From positions 1-16,243 of the forward strand of contig QMWT01000013.1 in the NCBI GenBank assembly GCA_003661775.1: a stretch of DNA of 16,243 nucleotides, read 5' to 3'. The translations under genes were made by a program, and so were the position numbers. The notes below the pieces were generated by a model. That model had not been told where the DNA came from. It ran no database searches and saw only the letters and a program-made list of their open reading frames with translations. Below are positions 6,452-12,807 of this stretch, in pieces (the first letter of the stretch is position 1; each line of letters begins with the position of its first letter). The stretch comes from Thermoprotei archaeon (lineage in GTDB: Archaea; Thermoproteota; Thermoprotei_A; Sulfolobales; Ignisphaeraceae).

Positions 6452-6994
6452 TCACACCTCTACGCCTAGATGCTTTGTCCATTCACGTATGCTTCGACCA
6501 AGAATTGATACAATCAACCTCTCCTCATTACTCAAATTTCTCTCAATAGAATGAGTGTGGCCTAGCATTATCGCCATCACTAGCTTGTTCAACCTCATTC
6601 TGTACAGATCGTGAAGATCCCGCCGCACCTTCTCTGCAAGCGTTAGAACCCCTACATCAGCTTGGTTCTTACCATGTCTCTCAAGATCTCTTAACCATCT
6701 GGATATCTTGATATAGAAGAATTCGTCGATCTTTATAGGCAAATTCCGTTGTTGCATCTGTAAAAATTTGACCTTGCGAACATCACTTTCTTTCTGAGCC
6801 GGCTCCCTTATTTCAACAATACCTTCCTCTTCCAGAACCTTAGCTAACCAGAAGGGCACCTTTATCTCCGTGCCTCTAACTAGATTCTCTTCGATAATCG
6901 GTATACTTTTGTAAGTTCTTATAACAGCTACATCAACTGGCCTCAACATGTATGCTATCTCGAGCAACTGCATCTTTGTAACGATATTACACAC
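6452..6994 (-). CDS. gins23: GINS complex subunit Gins23
   Basis: A 180-residue GINS protein with a small beta-rich B domain first (residues 15-65, VDVAVIRTYKSIPIIEENLVRG... KVPFWLAKVLEEEGIVEI), then the alpha-helical A domain (about 75-180). The B-then-A order identifies the Gins23 (Psf2/Psf3-like) type rather than Gins51. In archaea, GINS bridges MCM, the GAN nuclease (Cdc45-like) and primase. The predicted start is GTG 6994; ATG 6973 (residue 8) is an alternative without a ribosome-binding site. A TATA-like ATATATC element at 7015-7023 is about 26 bp from 6994, suggesting a leaderless or nearly leaderless transcript covering gins23-mcm. Confidence 0.9.
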   Translation of the reverse strand: MCNIVTKMQLLEIAYMLRPVDVAVIRTYKSIPIIEENLVRGTEIKVPFWLAKVLEEEGIVEIREPAQKESDVRKVKFLQMQQRNLPIKIDEFFYIKISRWLRDLERHGKNQADVGVLTLAEKVRRDLHDLYRMRLNKLVMAIMLGHTHSIERNLSNEERLIVSILGRSIREWTKHLGVEV

Positions 6995-7014
6995 TATCCT
7001 TACCCCTGATCCAT

Positions 7015-7023
7015 TGATATATT
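7015..7023 (-). promoter_or_regulatory. TATA box of gins23-mcm
   Basis: On the minus strand this reads AATATATCA, centred about 26 bp upstream of the GTG at 6994. Transcription would then begin at or within 2-3 nt of the start codon. Confidence 0.5.
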
Positions 7024-7029
7024 GCTAAG

Positions 7030-7112
7030 CAGGCCTACAAATCTTCCTACTCCTCGCCGAAAATACAGCCTCGTCGAATACTTTATAGAGCTACCAAGGC
7101 TACAAATTTCCA
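7030..7112 (+). repeat. Pair of imperfect direct repeats in the gins23/rfcS divergent promoter region
   Basis: CAGGCCTACAAATCTTCC (7030-7047) and AAGGCTACAAATTTCC (7096-7111) share GGC, TACAAAT and TTCC, with the first copy carrying one extra C at each of two places. The first copy lies just upstream of the gins23 TATA box and the second lies between the rfcS TATA box and its start codon. Confidence 0.4.
7081..7088 (+). promoter_or_regulatory. TATA box of rfcS-rfcL
   Basis: CTTTATAG at 7081-7088 predicts a start site near 7110, leaving a leader of about 17 nt before TTG 7127. GGGGT at 7114-7118 in that leader is a possible weak ribosome-binding site. Confidence 0.55.
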
Positions 7113-7126
7113 CGGGGTATTGAAAA

Positions 7127-8113
7127 TTGAGTAGCGCCATTGAGGAGATTCTTTGGGCAGAGAAATATAGACCGCGCTCACTCAAAGATATGGTGAACCA
7201 AGAAGAGATCGTAAAGAGGCTAATGAAATTCGTTGAAGAGAAGAACATGCCCCACCTGCTATTTGCAGGACCACCTGGTACAGGAAAAACCACTGCCGCC
7301 TTAGCACTCTCATACGATCTATATGGCGAAGAATGGCGTAAGTATGTTCTCGAACTTAATGCCAGCGATGAAAGAGGTATTGGAGTTATAAGAACTAAAG
7401 TTAAGGAGTTTTCACGAAGCAAACTTCCTGGACACGTACCTTTCAAAATAGTGTTGCTAGACGAAGCGGACAATATGACTGCAGATGCGCAACAAGCTCT
7501 TAGAAGGCTCATGGAGATGTATGCCGATAACACACGCTTCATATTGATAGCTAATTATCCAAGTAAGATTATAGAGCCCATACAATCGAGATGCGCTGTA
7601 TTCAGATTCACACCACTACGTAAAGAGGATGTGATCGCCAGACTCAAGTGGATATGCGAGCAGGAAAAGTGTACATATGATGAAGAGGCTTTAGAAGTCA
7701 TATACGAAATCGGCGGAGGAGACTTAAGACGAGCAATAAATATCTTGCAAGCAGCTGCAGCCTTAGGTCATATAACGATAAGTACCGTCTACAAAGTTGT
7801 AGGACTTGCCCATCCAAGAGAAGTAAGAGAAATAATCAAATTAGCGCTAAACGGAAAGTTTGTTGAAGCACGCGAGAGGCTACGTAATCTAATGGTTAAT
7901 TACGGCTTATCAGGTACAGATGTACTCAAGCAAATGCATCGTGAGATATTCTCAGCTGATTTACCCTTACCCGAAGAGATGCGGGTGATCATAGCTGACT
8001 ACATAGGAGAAATCCAATTCCGAATAGTAGAAGGCGCCGACGACGAAATTCAGCTAAGCGCACTATTAGCACGTTTGGCTCTCCTGGGAAGAAGGTACAA
8101 TATAAAGCTATGA
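7127..8113 (+). CDS. rfcS: Replication factor C small subunit
   Basis: The AAA+ small subunit of the clamp loader that opens and loads PCNA onto primed DNA. It has 328 residues, the usual length without an intein. Motifs are: RFC box II LWAEKYRP (9-16), Walker A GPPGTGKTT (48-56), Walker B LLDEADN (110-116), sensor 1 N143 in LIANYPSK, the SRC arginine finger (154-156), sensor 2 region GGDLRRAINILQ, and the C-terminal collar domain. The start is TTG 7127, giving MSSAIEEILWAEKYRP as in relatives. rfcL follows after 13 bp, forming the standard archaeal rfcS-rfcL operon. It is divergent from gins23-mcm across 132 bp. Confidence 0.97.
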   Translation: MSSAIEEILWAEKYRPRSLKDMVNQEEIVKRLMKFVEEKNMPHLLFAGPPGTGKTTAALALSYDLYGEEWRKYVLELNASDERGIGVIRTKVKEFSRSKLPGHVPFKIVLLDEADNMTADAQQALRRLMEMYADNTRFILIANYPSKIIEPIQSRCAVFRFTPLRKEDVIARLKWICEQEKCTYDEEALEVIYEIGGGDLRRAINILQAAAALGHITISTVYKVVGLAHPREVREIIKLALNGKFVEARERLRNLMVNYGLSGTDVLKQMHREIFSADLPLPEEMRVIIADYIGEIQFRIVEGADDEIQLSALLARLALLGRRYNIKL

Positions 8114-8126
8114 GGGTTTTAACTCC

Positions 8127-9563
8127 ATGTCGTCATCTCCCCGGAGAGTTCCATGGGTAGTAAAATACAGACCCAAACGTATAGCCGAAGTAGTAAACCA
8201 AGATGAAGCGAAGTCGAAATTTGTTTCCTGGCTTAAGAGTTGGCCCAACGTGAAGAAGAAAGCAGCCTTACTATACGGCCCTCCAGGCTGCGGGAAGACG
8301 AGTCTAGTCGAAGCTGCTGCTAATGAATTTGGGTATGATGTTCTTGAAATGAATGCAAGCGATTTTCGTAGGGCTAGCGACATAGAGAGAATCGCTATGA
8401 GAGCTTCTCGTGCTTCTACGCTCTTCGGGAAGCGAGGAAGGATAATCCTGCTAGACGAAGTTGACGGTATTTCAGGTCGAGAAGACGTTGGAGGTTTAGA
8501 AGCTGTTCTAAGACTCGTAAGGAATACTAACAATCCTGTAGTCATGACGGCCAACGATCCTTGGGACCCCGCATTAAGACCCCTGAGAGGAAATGCTGAA
8601 CTTATAGAATTCAAGAGATTAAGTAAGAGAGACGTAGTTAGGGTCTTGAGGAGAATATGTGAGGCAGAGAACATAATATGTGAGGATGACGCACTGAATT
8701 ACATTGCCGAGAAATCTGAGGGAGATCTCAGAAGCGCTATCAACGATTTAGAAGCATTAGCAATAGGATTTAGGAGAGTAACTCTTGATGTTGCAAAGAC
8801 TCTACTAAGACCGAGAGATCGTGAGCATAACCCATTTGAGACGCTAAGAAACATGTTCTCAGCAAAATATTGTTGGCAGGCAAAGATAAGCTTATCACAG
8901 TCACAACTAGACTATGAACAAGCAATGCTATGGATTCACGAGAATCTTCCAAACCAATACACCGATGTTGAGGATCTCTGGAGAGCCTACGAAGCCCTAA
9001 GTAGGGCTGATGTATACCTTGGAAGGATAGTGCGCAGTGGGGACTGGGATTTACTTGCCTATGCCGTAGATCTGATGACAGCTGGGGTAGCTATGGCCGC
9101 TCAAAATAATCCCCGTGACAAGTATAGGTGGACTAAGTATAGCTTTCCTCAGAAACTGCTTCTGATGGCCAGAACCCGTGAGACTAGAGCCGTAAGAGAT
9201 GATTTAGCCTCTATCATAGCATCTCATCTCCATGTATCAACTACTACGGCAAAAAACGATGTAATACCCCTTCTGAAAATAATATTCACCTTAAACCCTA
9301 AGTATGCAGCAAAACTAGCCTTAGGTCTAAAACTCAGCGAGAAAATGATAGAGTTCCTAGCAGGTCCTAATAAGACGCTGGTAATGCGTTATTTAGAGGA
9401 ATTGAAACGAAAGCAGAGCGAAGTGGCAAGAAAAGCAGAAGAACATTATGTGCCAAGGAAGGAGAGCGGAGAAAACGCTGAAGAGGGAAGCAAGGTTAAA
9501 CATAGAGCTACGCGCAAAAAGGGTGGAGGACTTCTCTCCTACATAGGTAAGAGCAAGCAGTAG
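8127..9563 (+). CDS. rfcL: Replication factor C large subunit
   Basis: The large clamp-loader subunit, 478 residues, which assembles with four RfcS. It shows PWVVKYRPKRI (9-19), Walker A GPPGCGKTS (51-59), Walker B LLDEVDG (108-114) and the sensor 1 region MTANDPWD, followed by lid, collar and a highly basic C-terminal tail. The tail ends GGGLLSYIGKSKQ. The canonical PCNA-interacting peptide (Q-x-x-hydrophobic-x-x-aromatic-aromatic) common at RfcL C-termini is not seen there, which is unusual. ATG 8127 is preceded by GAGGG at 8112-8116, which includes the last base of the rfcS stop. The gene ends 36 bp before the convergent winged-helix gene. Confidence 0.96.
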   Translation: MSSSPRRVPWVVKYRPKRIAEVVNQDEAKSKFVSWLKSWPNVKKKAALLYGPPGCGKTSLVEAAANEFGYDVLEMNASDFRRASDIERIAMRASRASTLFGKRGRIILLDEVDGISGREDVGGLEAVLRLVRNTNNPVVMTANDPWDPALRPLRGNAELIEFKRLSKRDVVRVLRRICEAENIICEDDALNYIAEKSEGDLRSAINDLEALAIGFRRVTLDVAKTLLRPRDREHNPFETLRNMFSAKYCWQAKISLSQSQLDYEQAMLWIHENLPNQYTDVEDLWRAYEALSRADVYLGRIVRSGDWDLLAYAVDLMTAGVAMAAQNNPRDKYRWTKYSFPQKLLLMARTRETRAVRDDLASIIASHLHVSTTTAKNDVIPLLKIIFTLNPKYAAKLALGLKLSEKMIEFLAGPNKTLVMRYLEELKRKQSEVARKAEEHYVPRKESGENAEEGSKVKHRATRKKGGGLLSYIGKSKQ

Positions 9564-9574
9564 ATTATGTAAAG

Positions 9575-9594
9575 AAGTAATACCAAGTAATACC
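9575..9594 (+). repeat. Tandem 10-bp duplication between convergent genes
   Basis: AAGTAATACC occurs twice in exact tandem (9575-9584, 9585-9594) in the 36-bp gap between the ends of rfcL and the winged-helix gene. No function is apparent; it may be a small slippage duplication. Confidence 0.6.
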
Positions 9595-9599
9595 TTACC

Positions 9600-9881
9600 T
9601 CAAATCTTCAAATTTTCGTCCATCACCCTTACAAGGTCGTAAAGCGTAGGTGTTAACTTATTATTCCAATTAAGACCTATTATCTTAAGTCTACCAATGC
9701 GAAGCGTATTCACAATTCCTACTCTCTCCATATCTTCCAGACATCTCTTCAAGATGTTGTAGTTAAGCATAGTTTCGTGCAGTAAGTAAGAGAGATTGAC
9801 TTCTCCTTTCTGTACCAAGACCTTCACGATTTTCCAGAAACATGGTCTAGATAATAATGACCAGTCAACCCTTTCCAACAC
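9600..9881 (-). CDS. Small winged-helix DNA-binding protein
   Basis: A 93-residue predicted winged helix: helix 1 CFWKIVKVLVQKGEVNLSYLL, a recognition-like helix NYNILKRCLEDMERVGIVNTL, and wing strands RIGRLKIIGLNWNNKL. This is the pattern of archaeal MarR/ArsR-like small regulators without metal or ligand residues. The start is GTG 9881, with AAGGGATG just upstream. A TATA box (ATATAAAG on the plus strand, 9907-9914) is about 28 bp upstream, which fits a leaderless transcript independent of orc1/cdc6. The gene lies 35 bp behind orc1/cdc6 in the same direction, so read-through is also possible. The target and role are unknown; a link to replication control is only suggested by context. Confidence 0.75.
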   Translation of the reverse strand: MLERVDWSLLSRPCFWKIVKVLVQKGEVNLSYLLHETMLNYNILKRCLEDMERVGIVNTLRIGRLKIIGLNWNNKLTPTLYDLVRVMDENLKI

Positions 9882-9906
9882 TGCATCCCTTCACATTAGG
9901 CGAGTG

Positions 9907-9914
9907 ATATAAAG
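9907..9914 (-). promoter_or_regulatory. TATA box of the small winged-helix gene
   Basis: On the minus strand this reads CTTTATAT, starting just beyond the orc1/cdc6 stop codon (9917-9919). Its spacing to GTG 9881 predicts transcription starting within a few nucleotides of the start codon. Confidence 0.55.
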
Positions 9915-9916
9915 TG

Positions 9917-11164
9917 TCACCTTATCTTTAGCTGTCTATCAATGATTTCATTAATTTGTTTTTCCAGAGCGTCTAGAGGCGCTATTATGGAAATTAGTGT
10001 AGTTCTTCCACGAAATCCTTTTCCAGATACACGCGCCTCTATGACCCCCATTTTCTTCAAGTTATTTACGTATTCGTATACTTGTGTGTGCCTACGAGGC
10101 TCCTCCCCTATTAGCTGGCATAGTGTTCTGTACTCTTCCTCAACTTCACCTATTCTCACATATGGTTCACTTCTTCTCTTTAGTAATGAAACCGCGGCCT
10201 TAAGAATCAGCAGTTCATGAAGTTGAAGATATGGAAGGATCTCAGATATCCTAACTATATCGGGTTGCACATTGCTAAGCGCTTTACGTACATGCGCTAT
10301 AGTAACCTTATGCGCACCCTCATGATCTGCGGCTTCGCCGGCTAACAACAACGCCTCTATCGCTGCTCTTGCATTGCCCTCACCTCCACGGTCAACACCT
10401 TCAACATCAGCGATGTACTTTATTACCTCATCGTCAACGGTTCCTTCATGAAAGGCCTTCTTCCTTCTACTATCCAATATATCGTAAAGCTCATTTGAGC
10501 GATATTTTTCAAACACTATGACGTGTTTCATCATGTAGCTCTCCGTAGCTGGATCGAGTCTGTGTATGCTCCCTATATCCCTCGCTATGAATATGAAGTT
10601 AAGCCTCTTCCTAAGCTCTTGGTACTCATCGTATAGCCTAACTATGAAGTAGACCGCGTCGTTGCCTGCTACATTAATGAAATAGTCGAACTCATCCAGC
10701 GTGACAATAGCATAAATGTTCCTTCTCTCAAGATAATTCAATAACGCTAACATAATTTCACGTGGCGAAAGCCCTCTGAGAGGTATAGGTGCGCCTATCT
10801 GCCTCGCCAACTCACATACTACTTCGTACAGCGTTCTATCCCTATGGCAGTTTATGTGCACATATCTTAGGTCTATACCCCGTTCACGCGCCAATCGCCT
10901 CATTTCACGCCCAAATACACGTGCAGTAACAGTCTTACCGGTACCTATACCGCCAACAAGTAAAGCCCTCTGGCTCACGCTACCTGGATTTATTAACATA
11001 TACTTGAATATCTCGCCTAGCTGGCGCAATTGGTTCTCTCTATGCGGCAACTCTTCGGGTACATACTCGGGATATAGGACTTCTCTATTCTTAAACACAG
11101 ACACGCGACGGATAACACTTTCGAGTACGTCACGTGCACTATTCAACAGATTCACCCAACTCAT
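9917..11164 (-). CDS. cdc6: Orc1/Cdc6 family replication initiator, divergent type
   Basis: AAA+ plus winged-helix protein of the archaeal origin-recognition family, which binds origins and recruits MCM. From ATG 11164 it has 415 residues. It opens with the family hallmark YPEYVPEELPHRENQL, then Walker A GGIGTGKT (71-78), Walker B LDEFD (156-160), the sensor 2 region GNARAAIEALLLAGEAA, and a C-terminal winged helix with wing GKGFRGRTTLIS. Two points are unusual: the sensor 1 region reads FIARDIG (about 192-198) where family members usually have SN-D, and the later LDPRV-SSL-type segment reads LDPATESYM (203-211). An upstream in-frame start at 11233 is disfavoured, because a TATA box at 11184-11192 predicts transcription starting at ATG 11164 (leaderless). 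Confidence 0.92.
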   Translation of the reverse strand: MSWVNLLNSARDVLESVIRRVSVFKNREVLYPEYVPEELPHRENQLRQLGEIFKYMLINPGSVSQRALLVGGIGTGKTVTARVFGREMRRLARERGIDLRYVHINCHRDRTLYEVVCELARQIGAPIPLRGLSPREIMLALLNYLERRNIYAIVTLDEFDYFINVAGNDAVYFIVRLYDEYQELRKRLNFIFIARDIGSIHRLDPATESYMMKHVIVFEKYRSNELYDILDSRRKKAFHEGTVDDEVIKYIADVEGVDRGGEGNARAAIEALLLAGEAADHEGAHKVTIAHVRKALSNVQPDIVRISEILPYLQLHELLILKAAVSLLKRRSEPYVRIGEVEEEYRTLCQLIGEEPRRHTQVYEYVNNLKKMGVIEARVSGKGFRGRTTLISIIAPLDALEKQINEIIDRQLKIR

Positions 11165-11177
11165 GTAATTCCCCCAC

Positions 11178-11195
11178 ATGCTAGATATATAGCAT
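11178..11195. promoter_or_regulatory. Palindrome overlapping the orc1/cdc6 TATA box
   Basis: ATGCTAGATATATAGCAT has perfect 6-bp arms (ATGCTA, TAGCAT) around GATATA. On the minus strand the TATA element CTATATATC (11184-11192) lies in its centre, preceded by the BRE-like GAAAA, and is about 26 bp from ATG 11164. A dyad covering a TATA box is the expected geometry for a repressor blocking TBP, or for autoregulation. Confidence 0.55.
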
Positions 11196-11217
11196 TTTCG
11201 TAAACTGGTAGGAGAAC

Positions 11218-11225
11218 CTTTATTA
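11218..11225 (+). promoter_or_regulatory. TATA box of the C/D-box sRNA
   Basis: CTTTATTA at 11218-11225, preceded by the BRE-like GGAGAAC, predicts a start near 11248. That is 2 nt before the terminal stem of the sRNA at 11250. The position match supports an independently transcribed RNA gene. Confidence 0.5.
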
Positions 11226-11249
11226 CCTTGCATAGGGAATTTCCGAGCT

Positions 11250-11313
11250 CCGAATGATGAATCTCCCGGCTGTAGCTGCAGGACGTGATGAAGAGACTAC
11301 CCGCTGACTTCGG
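11250..11313 (+). ncRNA. C/D-box guide sRNA
   Basis: All hallmark elements are present. The terminal stem is CCGA (11250-11253) with TCGG (11310-11313), extendable to CCGAA/TTCGG. The C box is ATGATGA (11254-11260), the C' box a perfect GTGATGA (11285-11291), and the D box CTGA (11304-11307), with exactly 12 nt of guide between C' and D. D' is degenerate: CTGC (11276-11279) or CTGT (11270-11273). The D guide AGAGACTACCCG contains GACTACCCG, the complement of the universal 16S segment CGGGUAGUC just after the 790 loop (the site of the common 806R primer). By the N+5 rule the methylated base would be the U of GGGU, about E. coli U801 (numbering from memory). The D' target is not recognised. Confidence 0.85.
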
Positions 11314-11373
11314 CTGACAAATCCTAAGACATTTTAGAGCCACCTAGGACAAGTCTAATCGGGTGTATACAAA

Positions 11374-12105
11374 GTGGCATTCGCGCCAGCAGCCATGGGA
11401 TACGATAGAGCGCTGACGATATTTTCTCCTGATGGAAAGCTATACCAGGTAGAATATGCGACAGAAGCTGTCAGAAGAGGCTGGACCTCCATAGGACTCA
11501 AGAGCAAACATGGTGCCGTAATAATCGCTGAAAGAAGAAAGGTTTCGCCTCTTCACGATGTACTTAACCTCGAGAAAATATTCGTAGTTGATACGCATAT
11601 AGGAGCCACATTCTCGGGTCTTGGCCACGATGGGAGAGTGCTTATAGACTATGCAAGACTCATAACCATGAGGTATAGGCTTATATATGACGAACCGATA
11701 GATGTTGAGCTCCTCGTCAAAAACGTTTGTGACATTAAACAAGCGTATACGCAGCAAGGCGGAGTAAGACCATTCGGCGTTTCACTGATAATAGCGGGTG
11801 TAGACAGAAAAGGTGTCCAGCTATTTAGAACAGAGCCTAGTGGACTCTATTTTAAGTACCATGCTGTTGCGGCAGGTTCCGGAGAGCAATCCTCAACTAG
11901 TTTCTTGGAGAAATATTATAAGCAAGACCTAAGTCTTAAAGACTTGATGATTCTAGGTTTAAGGGCTTTAAGAGCTGCAGTAGAGGAGCCCTTAACTGTT
12001 GAGAAGGTCGAGGTAGGATACATAGACTCCGAAGAGAGGGTATTCAGAAAACTCGCTCCCGACGAACTCATGAAGTTGTTAGAAGAAGCTCGGGTGACAT
12101 CTTGA
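11374..12105 (+). CDS. psmA: 20S proteasome alpha subunit
   Basis: The structural outer-ring subunit of the archaeal proteasome, which gates substrate entry. It has 243 residues. The alpha signature is clear: N-terminal H0 helix region with the YDRALTIFSPDGKLYQVEYA block (gate residues Y-D-R at 10-12), and a later RPFGVSLIIAG strand. There is no catalytic N-terminal threonine and no propeptide, as expected for alpha. The GTG at 11374 is preceded by GGGTG (11361-11365) with 8-nt spacing. A TATA-like ATTTTAGA near 11331-11338 may drive the whole superoperon, although read-through from the sRNA promoter is possible. The stop codon overlaps the TTG start of the SBDS gene by 4 nt. Confidence 0.97.
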   Translation: MAFAPAAMGYDRALTIFSPDGKLYQVEYATEAVRRGWTSIGLKSKHGAVIIAERRKVSPLHDVLNLEKIFVVDTHIGATFSGLGHDGRVLIDYARLITMRYRLIYDEPIDVELLVKNVCDIKQAYTQQGGVRPFGVSLIIAGVDRKGVQLFRTEPSGLYFKYHAVAAGSGEQSSTSFLEKYYKQDLSLKDLMILGLRALRAAVEEPLTVEKVEVGYIDSEERVFRKLAPDELMKLLEEARVTS

Positions 12106-12803
12106 CTCGAAAGCATGAGTACGTAGTGGCAAGGCTGGTAGTTAGGGGAAAGAAATTTGAGATACTTGTCAAACCACAATTAGCATACAGATTTCGTGAA
12201 GGGGATAAGATACCCATAGACGAAATCCTGGTAGGAGACTTCGTTTATAAGGATGTCAGAAAAGGACTTAAAGCATCACCTGAGGAATTACGTGGAATTT
12301 TTGGAACCGACGATATACGAAAGATCTCAGAGGAAATAATTAGGAAGGGCGAACTGCAGCTCACTACAGAGCAACGACGTGAACTACTTGAGATGAAGAA
12401 AAAGCAGATAGTAAATTACATAGCAAGAAGTGCTGTAGACCCTAGAACCAACACACCCATACCTCCAACACGAATAGAGAAAGCGATGGAGGAAGCTCGT
12501 GTCAGCATAGATCTTTACAAGAGTGTTGAGGAGCAGGTACCCAAGATCGTTAAGGCCATCTCAAGAATACTACCTATAAAAATAGCCAAGGCGCTCCTAC
12601 ACGTACGTATACCAGCTCAGTATTCATCACGTGTGTACTCACAATTAACGAGGATGGGCGATGTTAAGAAAACTACGTGGCTCGCAGATGGTTCACTAAT
12701 AGCAGAGATCGAGATCCCAGCAGGCATGCAGGCCGAAGCCATAGATAGACTTAACCAGCTCACTAAGGGAAATGTTTACGTTAAAGTACTACAGGTGAAA
12801 TAA
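12102..12803 (+). CDS. sdo1: SBDS/Sdo1 ribosome maturation factor
   Basis: A 233-residue protein with the three SBDS domains: FYSH domain (about 1-90, ARLVVRGKKFEILVKP... VGDFVYKDVRKG), a central helical domain (about 95-165, with the conserved IVNYIARSAVDPRTNTPIPPTRIEKAMEEA), and the C-terminal ferredoxin-like domain (about 168-233). The eukaryotic Sdo1/SBDS releases eIF6 from the 60S subunit together with an EF-2-like GTPase; archaeal SBDS binds the large subunit similarly. Translation from TTG 12102, embedded in the psmA stop (TTGA), follows GGGTGAC and implies coupling. Rrp4 starts 4 bp after its stop. Confidence 0.96.
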   Translation: MTRKHEYVVARLVVRGKKFEILVKPQLAYRFREGDKIPIDEILVGDFVYKDVRKGLKASPEELRGIFGTDDIRKISEEIIRKGELQLTTEQRRELLEMKKKQIVNYIARSAVDPRTNTPIPPTRIEKAMEEARVSIDLYKSVEEQVPKIVKAISRILPIKIAKALLHVRIPAQYSSRVYSQLTRMGDVKKTTWLADGSLIAEIEIPAGMQAEAIDRLNQLTKGNVYVKVLQVK

Positions 12804-12807
12804 CGAA

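Noticed and set aside
7096..7125. TTTCCACGGGG resembling part of an origin recognition box
   Set aside because: The second half of the ORB dyad (GGAAAC) is missing and the G-string is in the wrong relation. No repeated ORB copies were found in this window.
7000..7542. 180-codon open frame antisense to rfcS
   Set aside because: The translation is rich in Ser/Ala/Leu with no recognisable domain, and it lies opposite the highly conserved N-terminal AAA+ region of RfcS. It is a coding shadow.
8108..8674. 188-codon open frame antisense to rfcL
   Set aside because: It mirrors the conserved Walker A/B region of RfcL. Its composition is shadow-like and it has no motif.
11165..11233. Longer Orc1/Cdc6 N-terminus starting at 11233
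   Set aside because: The extension runs through the TATA box and palindrome, and its sequence is unlike the family N-terminus.
11165..11373. Replication origin next to orc1/cdc6
   Set aside because: No ORB or mini-ORB repeats and no AT-rich unwinding element stand out. The region is explained by the promoter palindrome, the C/D sRNA and the psmA promoter.
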